This document shows, piece by piece, positions 45,875 through 58,719 of a stretch of DNA of 64,000 nucleotides. This stretch comes from Vitellaria paradoxa (taxonomy: Eukaryota; Streptophyta; Magnoliopsida; Ericales; Sapotaceae): the NCBI GenBank assembly GCA_019916065.1, contig CM034234.1, positions 15,048,520-15,112,519 on the forward strand. Reading direction: 5' to 3'. Under the pieces are notes generated by a model. That model was not told where the DNA came from. It ran no database searches and was given only the letters and a program-made list of their open reading frames with translations. A program made the translations under genes and the position numbers. The first letter of the stretch is position 1; the number at the start of each line of letters is the position of its first letter.

Positions 45875-47465
45875 TGACCGCTCTCTAATTTGGTAGTTGC
45901 TCACTCTCAAGTATAAGAGGTTGGTTAAGTTTAGTCTAGATGAGTCCTAGGTCATCTTCCACAGGGAGCAAGGGTGTGACTGAATGTTGGAAAACTTGGT
46001 TGTGAAAACACTTACAAAAGTTTTAAAAAGAAAAGATGAAAATCTTTTTGGAGTTTTCGAATAGGGGATTGAATTGATGATTTGAAAATTGAAGACACAA
46101 CTTAAATGAAAAACAAAAACATGAAAATGTAAACTTTAATAAACTATGTAAATTGAACTTAACAAACTATGTCAATTAAAACACTTGGCTTTAACCTAAT
46201 CTTGTAATGTCTTCGAAGGGTTGAATTTGGTATGTAGTTAACGTAACCTAATTCTTAAACATGTAATATTAGGCTGGAAGATTCAACGTTAGAAAACCCT
46301 TTTCGTAAAGAAATCGCTATTTTAGGGTTTGAAGTCAAGCTCGAAGTCACCGGGACATGGAATCAACCTTCGATTTACAAGATCGTAACCGAAGTTTGAC
46401 TTTATCACAGGTGATTCGTTTTCGAAAATTAACCTAGAATTACAATCCTTACGTTTTTACTCAAAAGATGATAAATTTATTTTAGTTCGCATTATTCGAA
46501 TTCAAATCCTTCGATTTCATTACATTCCTAGGTGAAAACCAAGAAGAACCCTAGCCTAGCATTACAAAAGCGTTAACAAAGATTTTCGAAAAGAAAACAA
46601 TCTTCATTATGCAAGAAAAAGTTAAAGCGAAATATGTCGAAGTACTTTAAAACACTTTCAAAACCAAACCAATCACAAACAAACGTATACGAAGTGCTTT
46701 GAAATAAAAACGAAGGATATTAACAATAAGAAAGTAATAAACTTTGAATTAAAATTAACAAAAATCGTTGCTTACAAGATTGATCTGAGTGCGAAGAAGG
46801 AATGAAACTTCTGTAACTCAAAATCCAGCGAAAGCAACTAACCTTAGGTGCAAAAGTGATGTACACTCCTCAAATCAACTCTCAGAAACAAAACCTAAAG
46901 GTTGCGTTGGGTTTTCGAACCCTAATACATCAAAAATTTATCTATATATAGTAATACATAACGCAAGGGTATAATGGTAAAATTATAACTCGAACTTTAT
47001 CCTGAACGTGTGTTGGAAAAGTCGTCATAGGCGCCTAAGGTCTGTGTGGGGCGCCCATGGCCTAACTATCCAAAGGTGTTTAATGAAGTCCTCAATCAAC
47101 TACTCCAAAACCTCCTTTCGGTGGGCACCCATCTGATTCGCAGTGGGGTGCCCGTGAGCAAAGTGGAGTGCCCATGATTGAGATAGGGCGCCCATCAGCT
47201 TTTCTGCCCAAATCATTCTCTCGGTGGGCGCCCATCTGATTTATAGTGGGGTGCCCATGCCTCTCCACTTTGTCCACAACTTCGATTCCTTGCTCTTTGA
47301 GCTCTTCTTTTCATCTTTCTTCCTCAAATGAGACACCAAACACCTACAAACATCCACAAGTATGTAAATCAGCTCACTTCATTATAACTTATGAGATTTA
47401 CGTAGATAAAACACTTAAAGTTATTTGCAAAATCATGGTGAAATAACATTATATGTGCTCAATCA
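45875..47465 (-). mobile_element. Gypsy solo LTR C, 1591 bp, TSD GTGAT
   Basis: On the minus strand it runs from TGATTGAGCAC (47465) to GAGCGGTCA (45875). The flanks are gtgat on both sides (45870-45874 and 47466-47470). Its layout parallels LTRs A and B: same type of ends, a cluster of short GC-rich palindromes near the start (GGGCGCCCAT-type, 47010-47265), then a TATA-like box (minus, near 46945). The sequence itself is largely different. It is a separate family of the same broad Gypsy group, with no internal region left. Confidence 0.88.
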
Positions 47466-47470
47466 GTGAT

Positions 47471-49600
47471 GATTGCATCGTCTAACATATTCTACAGAAT
47501 TTCAACTCTATTCAGATGAGGAAGTATTTGTCAAGTAAAAGAAATGTAAGGATAACAGTTTTGGTCAAAGATAATGGTTTTAGTTTCACTTTAATCCTAA
47601 ATACGAGAGGTATAAAGGTAAGTTTTTTAGATTTAAGTGATTATGTGATTTTTATCTTGAGTATAATAAAAAAGCAATTACCTCTAATAAAAATTTGGGT
47701 ACTCACCGTCGATTTGGTATGTTTGTTAACATAATTAGTTTTGCTTTATATTTTTATTTTGTTGTTGAAATATGATATGGCACTTTAGTTATTACATGCT
47801 AATTTTATTTTTATTTTTTACTTAACAAATCAAAATTTTGGTAGTCAAATTAGCTGTACATACAAATTTCATGTTTAGAAAATAAACACATAACAAATTA
47901 ATCTTTTTTATTGATTTGAATGAAAATAAGAGTACAATCTTTGATAATTTCTAATCAAATAAATAATCTTCTGATTATTTTCTTCAAAATGTTAAAGCAA
48001 AGAGTTAAAGCTTTGTCTCAAATCAACATTTGAGTCTTCTTGATACTTGAAATTTTTTTAGATTTTGGCAGTTTGATCCAATAGAGCCTGTTTGTAAGGA
48101 AAAAGAATGTCATTTTCTCTTTAATAGTTACATCTATTTAAAGATGTGAAAAAGAAAGTCACGATGGAATTTAAATTATCCAATATAATTATCTCATTAT
48201 TTTATTTCTTAATAAGAGATAAAAATTAAGAGGTATTAATTATCTTCTCATAGTGGGACTACTAATAAATGGTTTAATTTAATTGGTCATGGATTGTCAT
48301 TTTTAGAATTGTGTCATTTTTACATGTAGTGACTTGTGATACATCTGCTTGTATAATTTACTTAAAATCTTCAACAAGACACATGGGAAGATATGATTTG
48401 TCAATTTAATTGAGTTTTTATTTAATATGTGATAATTTGTAATTAGCCAAATTTTGTATGTTTACTGCAAATGCTTTCTTAAGACTTGTTCATGTACATG
48501 TTGCACTGATGTCATGAAGTGAGCAAGTCACAAATCTTGAGAATTTGATGCGATTGATTGGAGTAATTTTGAGTTCCTGTACAAGGACAATTTTTTTTTC
48601 CTTCCAATTTAGTGCCAGTAACAATTTATATATTCTAATTCCCATAGGGAGATGTTGAAATAGTGAACTAGAATTTTTTTTTTCACGGAAGAATTTGAAT
48701 TTATTTTTAATTCCAAAAATTTGCTAGGAATTAGAATTAATTTTCTACCGATTAATTATAATTTTTTAAGAATTAAAATTTTTAAATTATAATTATGGTA
48801 GAACTTAAATTAATCCGAGTTTGCCCAAAACTACAATTCATTTTACATTTTTTTTTTTTTTGGAAAAGGTAGATTTGGTGAGATTTTATTTCATTTGATG
48901 AGAACTCTTATATTTAAAATTAATCAAAATAAAATTTTATGTATGAATTTTATTATTTTGAGTTGAATTTCAAATGATATTTGAACTTTCAAAATTTAAA
49001 TTATGAAATAAAATTAAATTTAATATGTAAAAATTTTATTTTAATTCCAAATATAAAAATTGGTGAAAATTCCTATCAAATGACTTAAATCTCACCAAAT
49101 CTATCATTTCGATCAAACATAGTATACAATCAAATTAATTCTAAAATAAAAATATCTTCAAAAAGGGTACTGTTAATGGATAATTTTCCACCACGTAATA
49201 ATCATATCCATAACCTGACAGGATTTATTTGATCAATGTAAATACATCACTACCGTGGCGATCAGCCCGTCAAAACCTCGTCGATGAACAATTAACTGAG
49301 AATAACTAATCACAAATTCTTAAGATAAGCTTGCTGTGCTTCAATCCTCTCGTTTCTCCAAAGGCAGGTCCGTCTTTTTTTTTTTTTTAATGCCGCAATT
49401 ATTATTTTATTTTATTTTTTGCTTTTTTATGCATTTAGTCAAATAAATAATAATTTTCAGTAACTTTGTTTGATAAAAATTAATAATGTTTTAGTATAAT
49501 TTTGTGTAAAATTTGTTAAAAATGATTAATAATCAAACCCAAAAAAAAAAATAGGCAATCAAACGGAACGTGTATAACGTAGCATCACAATTGGAGTCAA
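47471..49600. other. intergenic DNA
   Basis: No gene is supported. It is AT-rich with short runs and no long open frame or clear terminal repeats. Confidence 0.55.
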
Positions 49601-49666
49601 CACCCTCTTCTTTCTTTCTTTTTTTCTTTTTATTTATTTATTTTTTTGTGTGTCGGGAGTTGTGGA

Positions 49667-49714
49667 GGACCACGTGAAACTAGCGTACACCTTGCTTAGG
49701 ACCACGTGAAACTC
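49667..49714 (+). promoter_or_regulatory. two G-boxes upstream of DXS
   Basis: aggaccacgtgaaact occurs twice, with CACGTG at 49671-49676 and 49703-49708, 32 bp apart. G-boxes bind bZIP and bHLH factors, including light-signalling PIF and HY5 proteins. They lie about 640-680 bp upstream of the DXS TATA box, so they are plausible but unproven regulators. Confidence 0.5.
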
Positions 49715-49755
49715 CATGTCTACGCAATTTCTTGGTTAGGTTTCATTAATTAACG

Positions 49756-49964
49756 TTACACTTACATTCTCTTTCTTACATTATTCTTACACCTCATTAG
49801 TTATAACTGATCATGATCAGTGCATTCTGTTTAAAATTATCACAATCGTTAGATGTCACATTTTTACGTGCGACTGTGATGATTTTCAATTAGATTATAC
49901 TGATCATAACTCATCATAACCAGTGAAGTGTAAGAAGGATGTAAAAGAAATAGTGTAAGTGTAG
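49756..49964. mobile_element. inverted-repeat element in the DXS upstream region
   Basis: About 65 bp at each end are imperfect inverted repeats (49757-49821 and 49899-49963, ttacacttaca and tgtaagtgtag ends). The total is about 209 bp and the core is short. It is a MITE-like foldback. A target duplication could not be fixed. Confidence 0.65.
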
Positions 49965-50017
49965 CATTACTAGGTTTCGTTTGATTACAAACGTAATTTA
50001 AGTCCCCCTTTTTTTAT

Positions 50018-50290
50018 AGTTTTTTGGTATGATTTTTTTCACAAAAATTTAATTTTTTTTAAAAAATTAGAACTTTTAAACGTATTAATTACAATTATAA
50101 AAAAAGTAAAAAAAATTATATCTATTTAGATGAAAACTAAAAAATTAAAATATTAATTTTTTATCTAAATAAATATTTTTATTTAAATGGATATGAATTT
50201 TTTAATTTTTTTATGAATGTAATTAATACGTGTAAAAGTTATAATTTCTTAAAAAAAATTAATTTTGATAAAAAAAATCATACGGAACGA
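50018..50290. mobile_element. AT-rich foldback MITE in the DXS promoter
   Basis: The two arms are inverted copies: ggtatgattttttt at 50027-50040 pairs with aaaaaaatcatacg at about 50271-50284, and taaacgtattaatt with attaatacgtgtaa further in. The same family occurs in DXS intron 4 (about 51803-52110). It ends roughly 60 bp before the TATA box. Confidence 0.7.
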
Positions 50291-50348
50291 GAAAAAAAAA
50301 AAAAGGCTAAAACTAAATTTTGTAACTACTAAACTCTCGTTTCCAGTC

Positions 50349-50355
50349 TATAAAA
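50349..50355 (+). promoter_or_regulatory. DXS TATA box
   Basis: tctataaaaggcc lies 150 bp upstream of the ATG, followed by a CT-rich leader with a (TA) and (GA) microsatellite (50450-50500). The transcription start would be near 50380. Confidence 0.75.
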
Positions 50356-50504
50356 GGCCTCTCCTCTCCTCTAAACTCTCCCATCAAGTCTCTCACATTT
50401 CTTCAGCTCTCTCACTGGTATCAACACTCCATTAGTAGTTCGCACGTATACATATATATAGATATATATATATATAGAGAGAGAGAGAGAAAGAGAGAAA
50501 GTTA

Positions 50505-51333
50505 ATGGCTTCCTCTAGTGTTCTAAAAAGCAGTTTCTTCCCACTGTTCCATCCTATGGATAGGAACTCTTCTCCCTTCACTTCATCAGTCGCTTGCCTT
50601 CCAAACTACAAGCCAAAGGTGTTGCATCTCTCGCTCTCTCTCTCTCTCTATCTCTCTAATAGATTTTCTTTTTGGGTTGAAGCTCAAATTTTACCAACAG
50701 TGAAAAGATTATTTATTTATTTATTTTTCTTTTCAAAAGCTTTACGGACGCTAACATGAGTACTTGCTTTGCCGTACAGATTGGTAGGGTGACAGCAGCT
50801 GGTGAGGACAGTAATAATACACGTGAGCATGACAACAATGCTTTGGCTAAGAGAGACCACAAAAACTTGCAGATTGAACGTCTCAAAAGAAGTCTCAATT
50901 TCTCCGGGGATAAACCTCTCACTCCCATATTGGACACCATCAACTACCCAATTCACATGAAGAATCTCTCGATTGAGGTAGCACCCCACTCAGCATTTCT
51001 TCCTTTTTTTTTTTTTGTGTGTGTGTGTGTTTGGGGGGAAGTTTCTTTCCCTAGCCGTTTAGTTGCTGAGAAATTGTTTCTTAATAGAATAGAAATATTA
51101 ATGTTCTTTGATGTTAATTAACTCTCTCTCTCTCTCTCTCTCTAGGAGCTTGAAAAGTTGGCTGATGAACTCCGGGAAGAGATTGTTTACTCGGTGTCTA
51201 AAACAGGCGGTCACCTGAGTTCCAGCTTAGGAGTATGCGAACTAACTGTGGCACTTCACCATGTCTTCAATACACCCCAGGATAAAATCGTTTGGGATGT
51301 CGGACACCAGGTGATGATAATTAATATACATAC

Positions 51334-51364
<31 letters not shown>

Positions 51365-54300
51365 ACATTTCCGCAATCCTTGCAAAGGAAATGAGGGGAA
51401 CTTGACATATATTCAAATATGTTAGAAGCAACGTGGTTCACGTGTTGATAATGGGAATTTTGGGTTTTTTTTTTTGGCAGACGTACCCTCACAAGATCTT
51501 GACTGGTCGGAGATCCAGAATGCATACTATGCGACAAACTTGTGGGCTTGCGGGCTTCCCCAGGAGGGAAGAGAGCCCACATGATGCTTTCGGAGCTGGC
51601 CATAGTTCTACTAGCATTTCCGCTGGCTTAGGTAATACCAATTTCCCTCCTTCTTATTATATATATATATATACACATCATTATTTTCTTAAGTGCGTTA
51701 CGTCCAATATCTGCTCTCCTGTACTCGATTTTATTTATTTATTTATTTATTTCCCTTTCGTTTCCTCCTGAGATTTTGAAAAAAAATAGTTTGCATTTTT
51801 TTTTTAGTTTTTCATCTTATACGAATTTTTTATCAAAATTATTTTTTTTTTGAAGCTGTAGTTTTTTAAGCATATTAAATGTATTCATAAAAAGAAAAGA
51901 GAGAGAAATTCATGTCTATTTGAATAAAAGGTAAAAAAATAAAAAAATAAAAATGAATTACTTCTTACTTTTTTTACCCAAAAAAATAGTTTTTAGCCAA
52001 ATAGAAGTAAATTTTTTAATTTTTTTAATGAATGCGTTTAACACGACTAAAAGTTATAATTTTTTTAAAAAATAAATTTTAGTGAAAAAATCATATTAAA
52101 CTAAAAAAACTAAAAGAAAAATCAAAAATTAACTTTTCTTTTCTTTTTTTTTTTTTTCCCCTAACCAAACCAAACCTGAATGTGTCTAGTCATTAGCACG
52201 TGGATGTTCAGATTCATTATTCTAATCATGTATAGAATTGTGCTTCTTGTTTAGCATATATATGCTACTTTGCAGCGTGACTCTTTATATATGCTTCTTT
52301 CTAGCTTGACTCTTTTTTCCACTTTGCTAGAATTTTCTTCGTAGCGTGACTCCTTTTTATTTTTATATTTATGTCCTTATCACTTTTGAATTACCATGAT
52401 AAAAAAAAAAAATAACGAGTAACTCATTTGGTTGGATGTCGTGATCAAAAAAAGGCCCATGTGAAAAGGAAAATCTGTACACACTATTTTTCAACGTACG
52501 TAATTAAAGTCGATATTGGTGGATCAAATGGGTGCTAGAGAAATGCAGTAAATTTTCCATCATAGGGAGTAAAGAGTTGAGATAAAAAATCATGATTTAA
52601 TCAAGGTTTAACAAAATTAATAAATTTTGATTAAATCTGAACTCTTCAACTCAACACTTCAACTCTTATAGTGTAAAATTTATAGCACGTGAATAATTAC
52701 AGCAATTAATTCATTTGACTCAACCGCAAAGACCTCTTTATTTTTTCTGGCAAAGTCCAACAAATAATTAATAATAGGGTCTATAAACTTTTAAAACTTT
52801 GTTTTGAGACTATAAAAAACAATAAATCTTTATAAAGCTCTCAGTATGAATTATAAAATCATTACATGTATCAATTTATGCTAAATTTTTACGCCCAAAA
52901 CGCACACTTAACTAAGTTCAACAACTAAACCAATTGATTTTATGTTTAAACTCGCGAATTGAACACTATTGGAGCTAAACTCGAATAACTGGATTATTTT
53001 TACATATATTTAAGTTCATCGAGTTGATTTTATGCAACAAGGTTCTGATGAGATTCCTTAATTACACTTCTCACCTCAGGGATAGCTGTTGGTAGGGACT
53101 TGCTGGGGAAGAAAAATCACGTGATCTCGGTAATAGGCGATGGAGCCATGACTGCAGGAGAAGCATACGAGGCGATGAACAATGCTGGATATCTCGACAC
53201 CAACCTTATAGTAATCTTGAACGACAACGGTCAAGTATCTCTCCCCACAGCCACCGTGGACGGCCCAGCTCCTCCGGTTGGAGCTCTAAGTAGTGCCCTC
53301 ACAAGACTTCAATCCAGTAGGAAGTTCCGTCAGCTTCGAGAAGCTGCAAAAGTAATTCTACTTTGCATAACAGCAAGTTAATTCCTCTGTTTTGTTGTTA
53401 CCTTAATTAATTTCTACTAGGAAAACTAAACATTAATTCTGTTTGATATTTTACATAAACAGGGCATAACAAAGCAAATGGGAAGCCAGGCACATGAAAT
53501 AGCTGCAAAAGTGGATTCATACATGAGAGGAATGGTGGCTGGTTCTGGGGCTTGTTTATTTGAGGAGCTTGGTCTATACTACATTGGTCCTGTCGATGGC
53601 CACAGTGTGGAAGACCTAGTCTATATCTTGAAGCAGGTCAAGGCCATGCCTGCACCAGGACCTGTTCTCATCCATATTATTACAGAGAAAGGAAAAGGCT
53701 ATGCTCCAGCTGAAGCTGCTGCCGATAAAATGCATGGTACAGACATACGTTCTACCATGTTGTAAAATTAGAGATTATTTTCTAGTGGATTTGGCTCAAT
53801 TTGTGGTCTTGATTTCATCTATAGGTGTTGTTAAGTTTGAACCCAAGTCGGGGAAACAGATGAAGGCCAAATCCAAAACCCTTTCGTACACTCAGTACTT
53901 TGCGCAGTCGTTGATCGCTGAGGCAGAGAGGGATGAGAAGATAGTGGCCATCCACGCTGCTATGGGTGGAGGCACTGGACTTAATCTGTTCCATAAACAA
54001 TTCCCAGAGAGGTGTTTCGATGTTGGGATTGCAGAGCAACATGCCGTCACTTTTGCTGCTGGTTTAGCCACTGAAGGTCTCAAGCCTTTTTGTGCTATTT
54101 ACTCTTCTTTTCTTCAAAGAGGTTATGATCAGGTGAGAATTATTTAACTATCATCCCCTTCATTGAAATTCAATCCCCTGATTATGTTGTTGCTTTATAT
54201 ACTTATTATAGTTTAAAAACTTGTTAATGTCCACACAAATTCTTGATCCGAACACAGTATTAATGAAAAAACAAAATGGATATGGGGGTGCAGGTGGTTC

Positions 54301-55786
54301 ACGATGTGGACCTTCAAAAGCTTCCAGTGAGGTTTGCGATGGATAGAGCGGGGCTGGTTGGTGCGGATGGTCCGACGCATTGTGGAGCCTTTGACACCAC
54401 TTTCATGGCTTGTTTACCAAACATGGTGGTGATGGCTCCTTCTTGTGAGAGCGAACTTATGGACATGGTTGCCACAGCTGCAGCCATTGATGACCGACCT
54501 AGCTGCTTTAGGTATCCCAGGGGGAATGGCATTGGTTCTGCTCTTCCACCAAACAACAAAGGAACCCCTATCGAGGTATGTTGCCTTTTGGAGGAGTAAA
54601 GCTAAGTAATTTTCTTTTAGGAGCTATTTACTAACAACAAACCTTTGTTTTCACATAAATGCGACATATATATACATATATAATTTCTATAAAGGTGGAA
54701 GCGTCGTTTAATACTTTCATTTTTTTTTTTTTCTTTTTGCTAACTAAGATTTGGGAATTCGATCTTAGGTTGGTAGGGGAAGAATGCTAAGGGAGGGAAG
54801 AAGGGTGGCTATTTTGGGCTATGGAACAATAGTGCAAAATTGTCTGGCGGCATCAAAACTTCTTCAAGTTCTTGGGATCTCAATTACTGTGGCTGATGCA
54901 AGGTTCTGCAAGCCTCTTGATGGCAATTTGGTTAGAAAGCTGGCTCAAGAGCATGAGGTTTTGATCACTGTCGAAGAGGGATCTATTGGAGGCTTTAGCT
55001 CTCATGTTTCCCATTTCTTGGGCTTGAATGGATTATTGGATGGAAAACTCAAGGTAATACACTCATCTTGATCTTTTGCACCGGAATAACATAGTTTATT
55101 GGCGACTCGATTCAAATGGTAAAATATTGCTTGCTTTAGACTTAAATATGCACATTTAGCCTTTATATTAAATAAATTAAATATAACACATGGTAACTCC
55201 ATCACCTAGATGAGGTGGGACATCACACATGAATGTGGTGCTAGTCCCACTCATACGCTCACAACCCACCCACTTTGACAGCAATTCAATTAAATCAGCA
55301 CAATTTTAAAAGATTTTATATCAAGTAGGTCAAATGTGGCACGTTGCAACTCCGTCACTGAGATGATATGAGACAAGGACACGCATGGATGTGGTGCTAG
55401 TCCCACTCATGGATCAGCCAAAAAAGAAAGATAAATTCATTTTTCAATCCAATATCGTCTTCCTATTATTTTGCATCATTTTCTTCATCCTCTAATTACA
55501 AACTTCTAAACATAGATTAAGAGAATTCTGGTAAAATAATTTTTACTTCGGAACTTGTTTCCATGTGAAAATTTTACTTAGAAGACTTTTAATTACTAAG
55601 ATAATTGACATTTGCTTGATTTTGATGTTGCAGTGGAGACCTATGATTCTCCCTGATAGATACATTGACCATGGATCTCAAGTAGACCAGATTGAAGAGG
55701 CCGGGCTCACCTCTAGGCAAATTGCTGCCACTGTTTTGTCACTCATTGGTGAAAGTAAGGAAAGCCTCCATCTTATCAACCTTTAG
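50505..55786 (+). CDS. DXS: 1-deoxy-D-xylulose-5-phosphate synthase
   Basis: The enzyme condenses pyruvate and glyceraldehyde 3-phosphate, using thiamine diphosphate, in the first step of the plastid MEP isoprenoid pathway. There are ten exons: 50505-50618, 50780-50977, 51146-51310, 51481-51631, 53080-53351, 53463-53736, 53825-54132, 54294-54575, 54769-55053 and 55634-55786. All introns are GT-AG and all phases fit, giving 733 residues without a stop, the usual plant length. Residues 1-60 are Ser-rich like a chloroplast transit peptide. Catalytic His 127 ([11 protein letters not shown]), thiamine-binding GDG 229-231 to NDN 257-259, the catalytic Glu 462 (DVGIAEQH) and [13 protein letters not shown] 511-523 are all present. 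C-terminal features ([33 protein letters not shown]) are closer to type 2 DXS, the class tied to specialised isoprenoids; that subtype is inference. The start is the first ATG after the TATA box. Confidence 0.97.
51632..53079 (+). other. DXS intron 4, with a foldback MITE
   Basis: This 1448-bp intron is the longest of the gene. Its first part (about 51803-52110) is an AT-rich foldback of the family also seen at 50018-50290, with arms tatacgaattttttatcaaaa and the inverse near 52085. The remainder (52110-53079) shows nothing recognisable. Confidence 0.7.
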
Positions 55787-56693
55787 TTGAACTTCTTATG
55801 CAACTCCAACTTTGAAAGTTCATACAATAACTTTCTGAATCAAGTGGAAATGTTTCCTCTCACTCAATGTATTTTGTAAGTAGTGAAGAGGCAACTTGTA
55901 GGTATTGCTTTACAACTCATTTCTACTATGTGAGTTGGGTCAAGAGAAATACAATGTACGTAGTCTTCTCCCTATAATTGAAAAGATTGCCTGTGAAATT
56001 GTGTTGTATAACTCATTTTTAGAGGGTGTGTAGTTGTATAAAAAAAATAGGAGGTTGACAATAGTATTGTTGTTACCTCCATGACATTATGGTTTTGGAC
56101 TGTTAAATTAAAATCCAATCAAACAGTCCAAAAAGGTGATGTCACTGAACTGACATTAACCTGATGTTAGCCTCCCAAACCTTTGTATAATATTTCATTA
56201 GGGAGAGACTATTTTTGAAATTGTGTTGTGCAACTCATTGCTAGGGAGTGTGTGCTTGTATAATTTTCTATATTACCTCGCTGTAAAGTTAAATGTTTGT
56301 CATTTGGTGATAGTTAAGTGAACAATTGATGGTTGCTTCATATCTTATGAGTAAGGAAAATGCTTTTCTCAATTTCTTTTCTCACTCTTGCACAGAAGTG
56401 AATCAATCCTTGAATTTATCCATGTGATCCCACCGGTAAAGAAAAAATGGTCATAAATTTACAGTCATGTTTCACCATCTATGAAATCTGTCCACCAATG
56501 CTTCCTAAAATTTATAGTCTTCTACTCGACAGTCCTTCCAAAAAGCAATAAAAAGTAATAGCAAAATTTCCACAAGCCATTGTATTGCAAGTAACAATGA
56601 AGTAGATATTTGAAATTCATCAAAGAACGTTCCCATGACTACAAGGGAAATTCATGCTAGCTAGAAATTCAAACTCTTAGTAAGTTTAAGAAA
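55787..56693. other. DXS 3' region and intergenic DNA
   Basis: No canonical AATAAA stands out just after the stop, which is common in plants. No gene is seen. The DXS gene and the PP2-like pseudogene converge here (tail to tail). Confidence 0.6.
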
Positions 56694-57954
56694 TCAAATG
56701 ACTTTCTCTTGTTTGATCTCTATTCCTTCAGCAATAAGGCCAGACTTGGCCACACCTTTCCCCTCAGTGATACTCATCTCCAGTTCTCCTCCATCTTCTA
56801 CATTGTTGAAGAACTCCCCCAACATAACCTCCAACCACCCATCTTCCCTCTCATTCGGTTGTCGGACATCACCTGCCATTGGCCCTCGCTTCCAATACTG
56901 ATATACCCAAGCTGCCTGTCCATCCCGGTCCAGCTTCCGATGAGGATCCAAACAAACATATCCTATCTCACTTTCATCCCCTGCAATGCCGACTGCAGCC
57001 TCTGCAGGCGGCTTGGCAAAACATCTGTTCTAAATTTGAACACTAGATGAGCTTCGTAGGTTGTGTTTAGGGACAAGCAGCGAGTTTCTATTTCTCATTA
57101 AAATGTTAATTATCCAGCCACCACACAGCCCGAAGCAAAGCGAACTCATCAAACCTATTATCGTAAAATGTTAATTAATCAAAACAAAATCATCACCAAA
57201 ATGAGTAAATAAAACAACAAAAAAAAAAGTAATAAAATAAAATAAAATAGAAAGCGCTATCCTTCCCAAAAGTGTTATTAGAATAATGTGACAGTAGCAA
57301 GCTTGTAATTAATCAATATTTTAGCGGACTTTTCATTTTAAAATGAAAAGGCCACGACTTTGCACGTCATTTGGTACTGCTTTCTAATACAACATTCCTG
57401 TTGGATGGCATTACCCAAAAGAATTATGTAGAAAAATGTACCCTAGTGTTTTGCTAGACAAACAAATATATATATATATACCTGGACTCAGGTAGAGAAA
57501 TCCAATTCCAATATTCATCCGACTCACCCCAAGTAATCCTGAGGTCCCTTGCAGCTAACATGTAGCATTTCTTCCCACTCCATCTATCCAATGAAAAGCT
57601 GTGTCACAATAATGAAATAATTGCGAAACCATGTTATGACACTACTTTCTCGCTTTATTTTTTAATTTTTCTTCTTAAATCCCATATCAAGTTGAGAGAG
57701 AAGCAAGCAACAAACAAAGTAAAAATAAAAAATAAAGATTTTGTTAGCAAAATATAAAATAATATGACCATCTATTTATGTTCTGTGACTACTAATTAGA
57801 CGGCATATGTCTGTTATTTGTCAGCTCTATATTATTTATAATCAAAGTCAAAGGTGGAAAACAGAGATTGATTAAGCAATTGGAAAATTGGGTGCAGCAA
57901 ATTTTGAATAACTATTCAAATACCTCAAAATACAACACAACATCAACATGTGGT

Positions 57955-58493
57955 CACGGGTAGAGTTACATGGGGGCAAGAGGGGCAAGTGACCCCTCAA
58001 TTTTTAAGATAAAATTATTAAAATGCCCTCCTTGTTATTTTAATTTTAATTAAAAATTAAAATATTTTGATTTTGTTAAAAATTTAAAGTTAACTCAAAA
58101 TTTTTTAACATATAAGAAGTTTAAAAGAATCAAACTTGATATTTTTTTGTGAAATAAAGTGTATCCTTTTAATACATTATTGCATATTTTTGTTTATACT
58201 ATCAGTAAATTTAGCATATAATACAATAAATTCTATAGATAATAAAATTTAATAATAATTATATTTTTTGTAGCGAAGAATATCTCTAATAAACTTCAGG
58301 TGCTTGAACCATTAACCGTAAGAAATATATTCACTAATTAATACTCAAGAATAATTTATTTTTTCTCTAAAAATAATATCATTTTTCTCCTACTCTTAAT
58401 AAAAAAATAAGTCGATTGTTATTTTTTCTTGGTTGCTCGGTGCCGCCCTCAGCGTCCGATGCCCCCTCAGTAAAAATTTTGGCTCCGCCCCTG
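57955..58493 (+). mobile_element. hAT MITE copy 2, 539 bp, TSD CATGTGGT
   Basis: Same family as 12013-12555, with ends CACGGGTAGAG and (inward) CAGGGGCGGAGCC. The flanking 8-bp duplication catgtggt is exact (57947-57954 and 58494-58501). It lies in intron 1 of the PP2-B-like pseudogene. Confidence 0.92.
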
Positions 58494-58719
58494 CATGTGG
58501 TTGATAAGAAGCATGCATAAACTGACTAAAATTGTGTGCACTACAGAATCGACTAGAATGTATATCTTCTTATACTCCACATACCTTACAATCCTCATTG
58601 TTTGAAAATTACGTAAACTAGTGAGGGCATAAATTGACAACTGAGGAATTCTCTTTTTTTTTTTTTTTTTTCTTTTGTGGCTGGGTAGATAACTGAGGAA
58701 TTACATGTTCTTCACTTCT

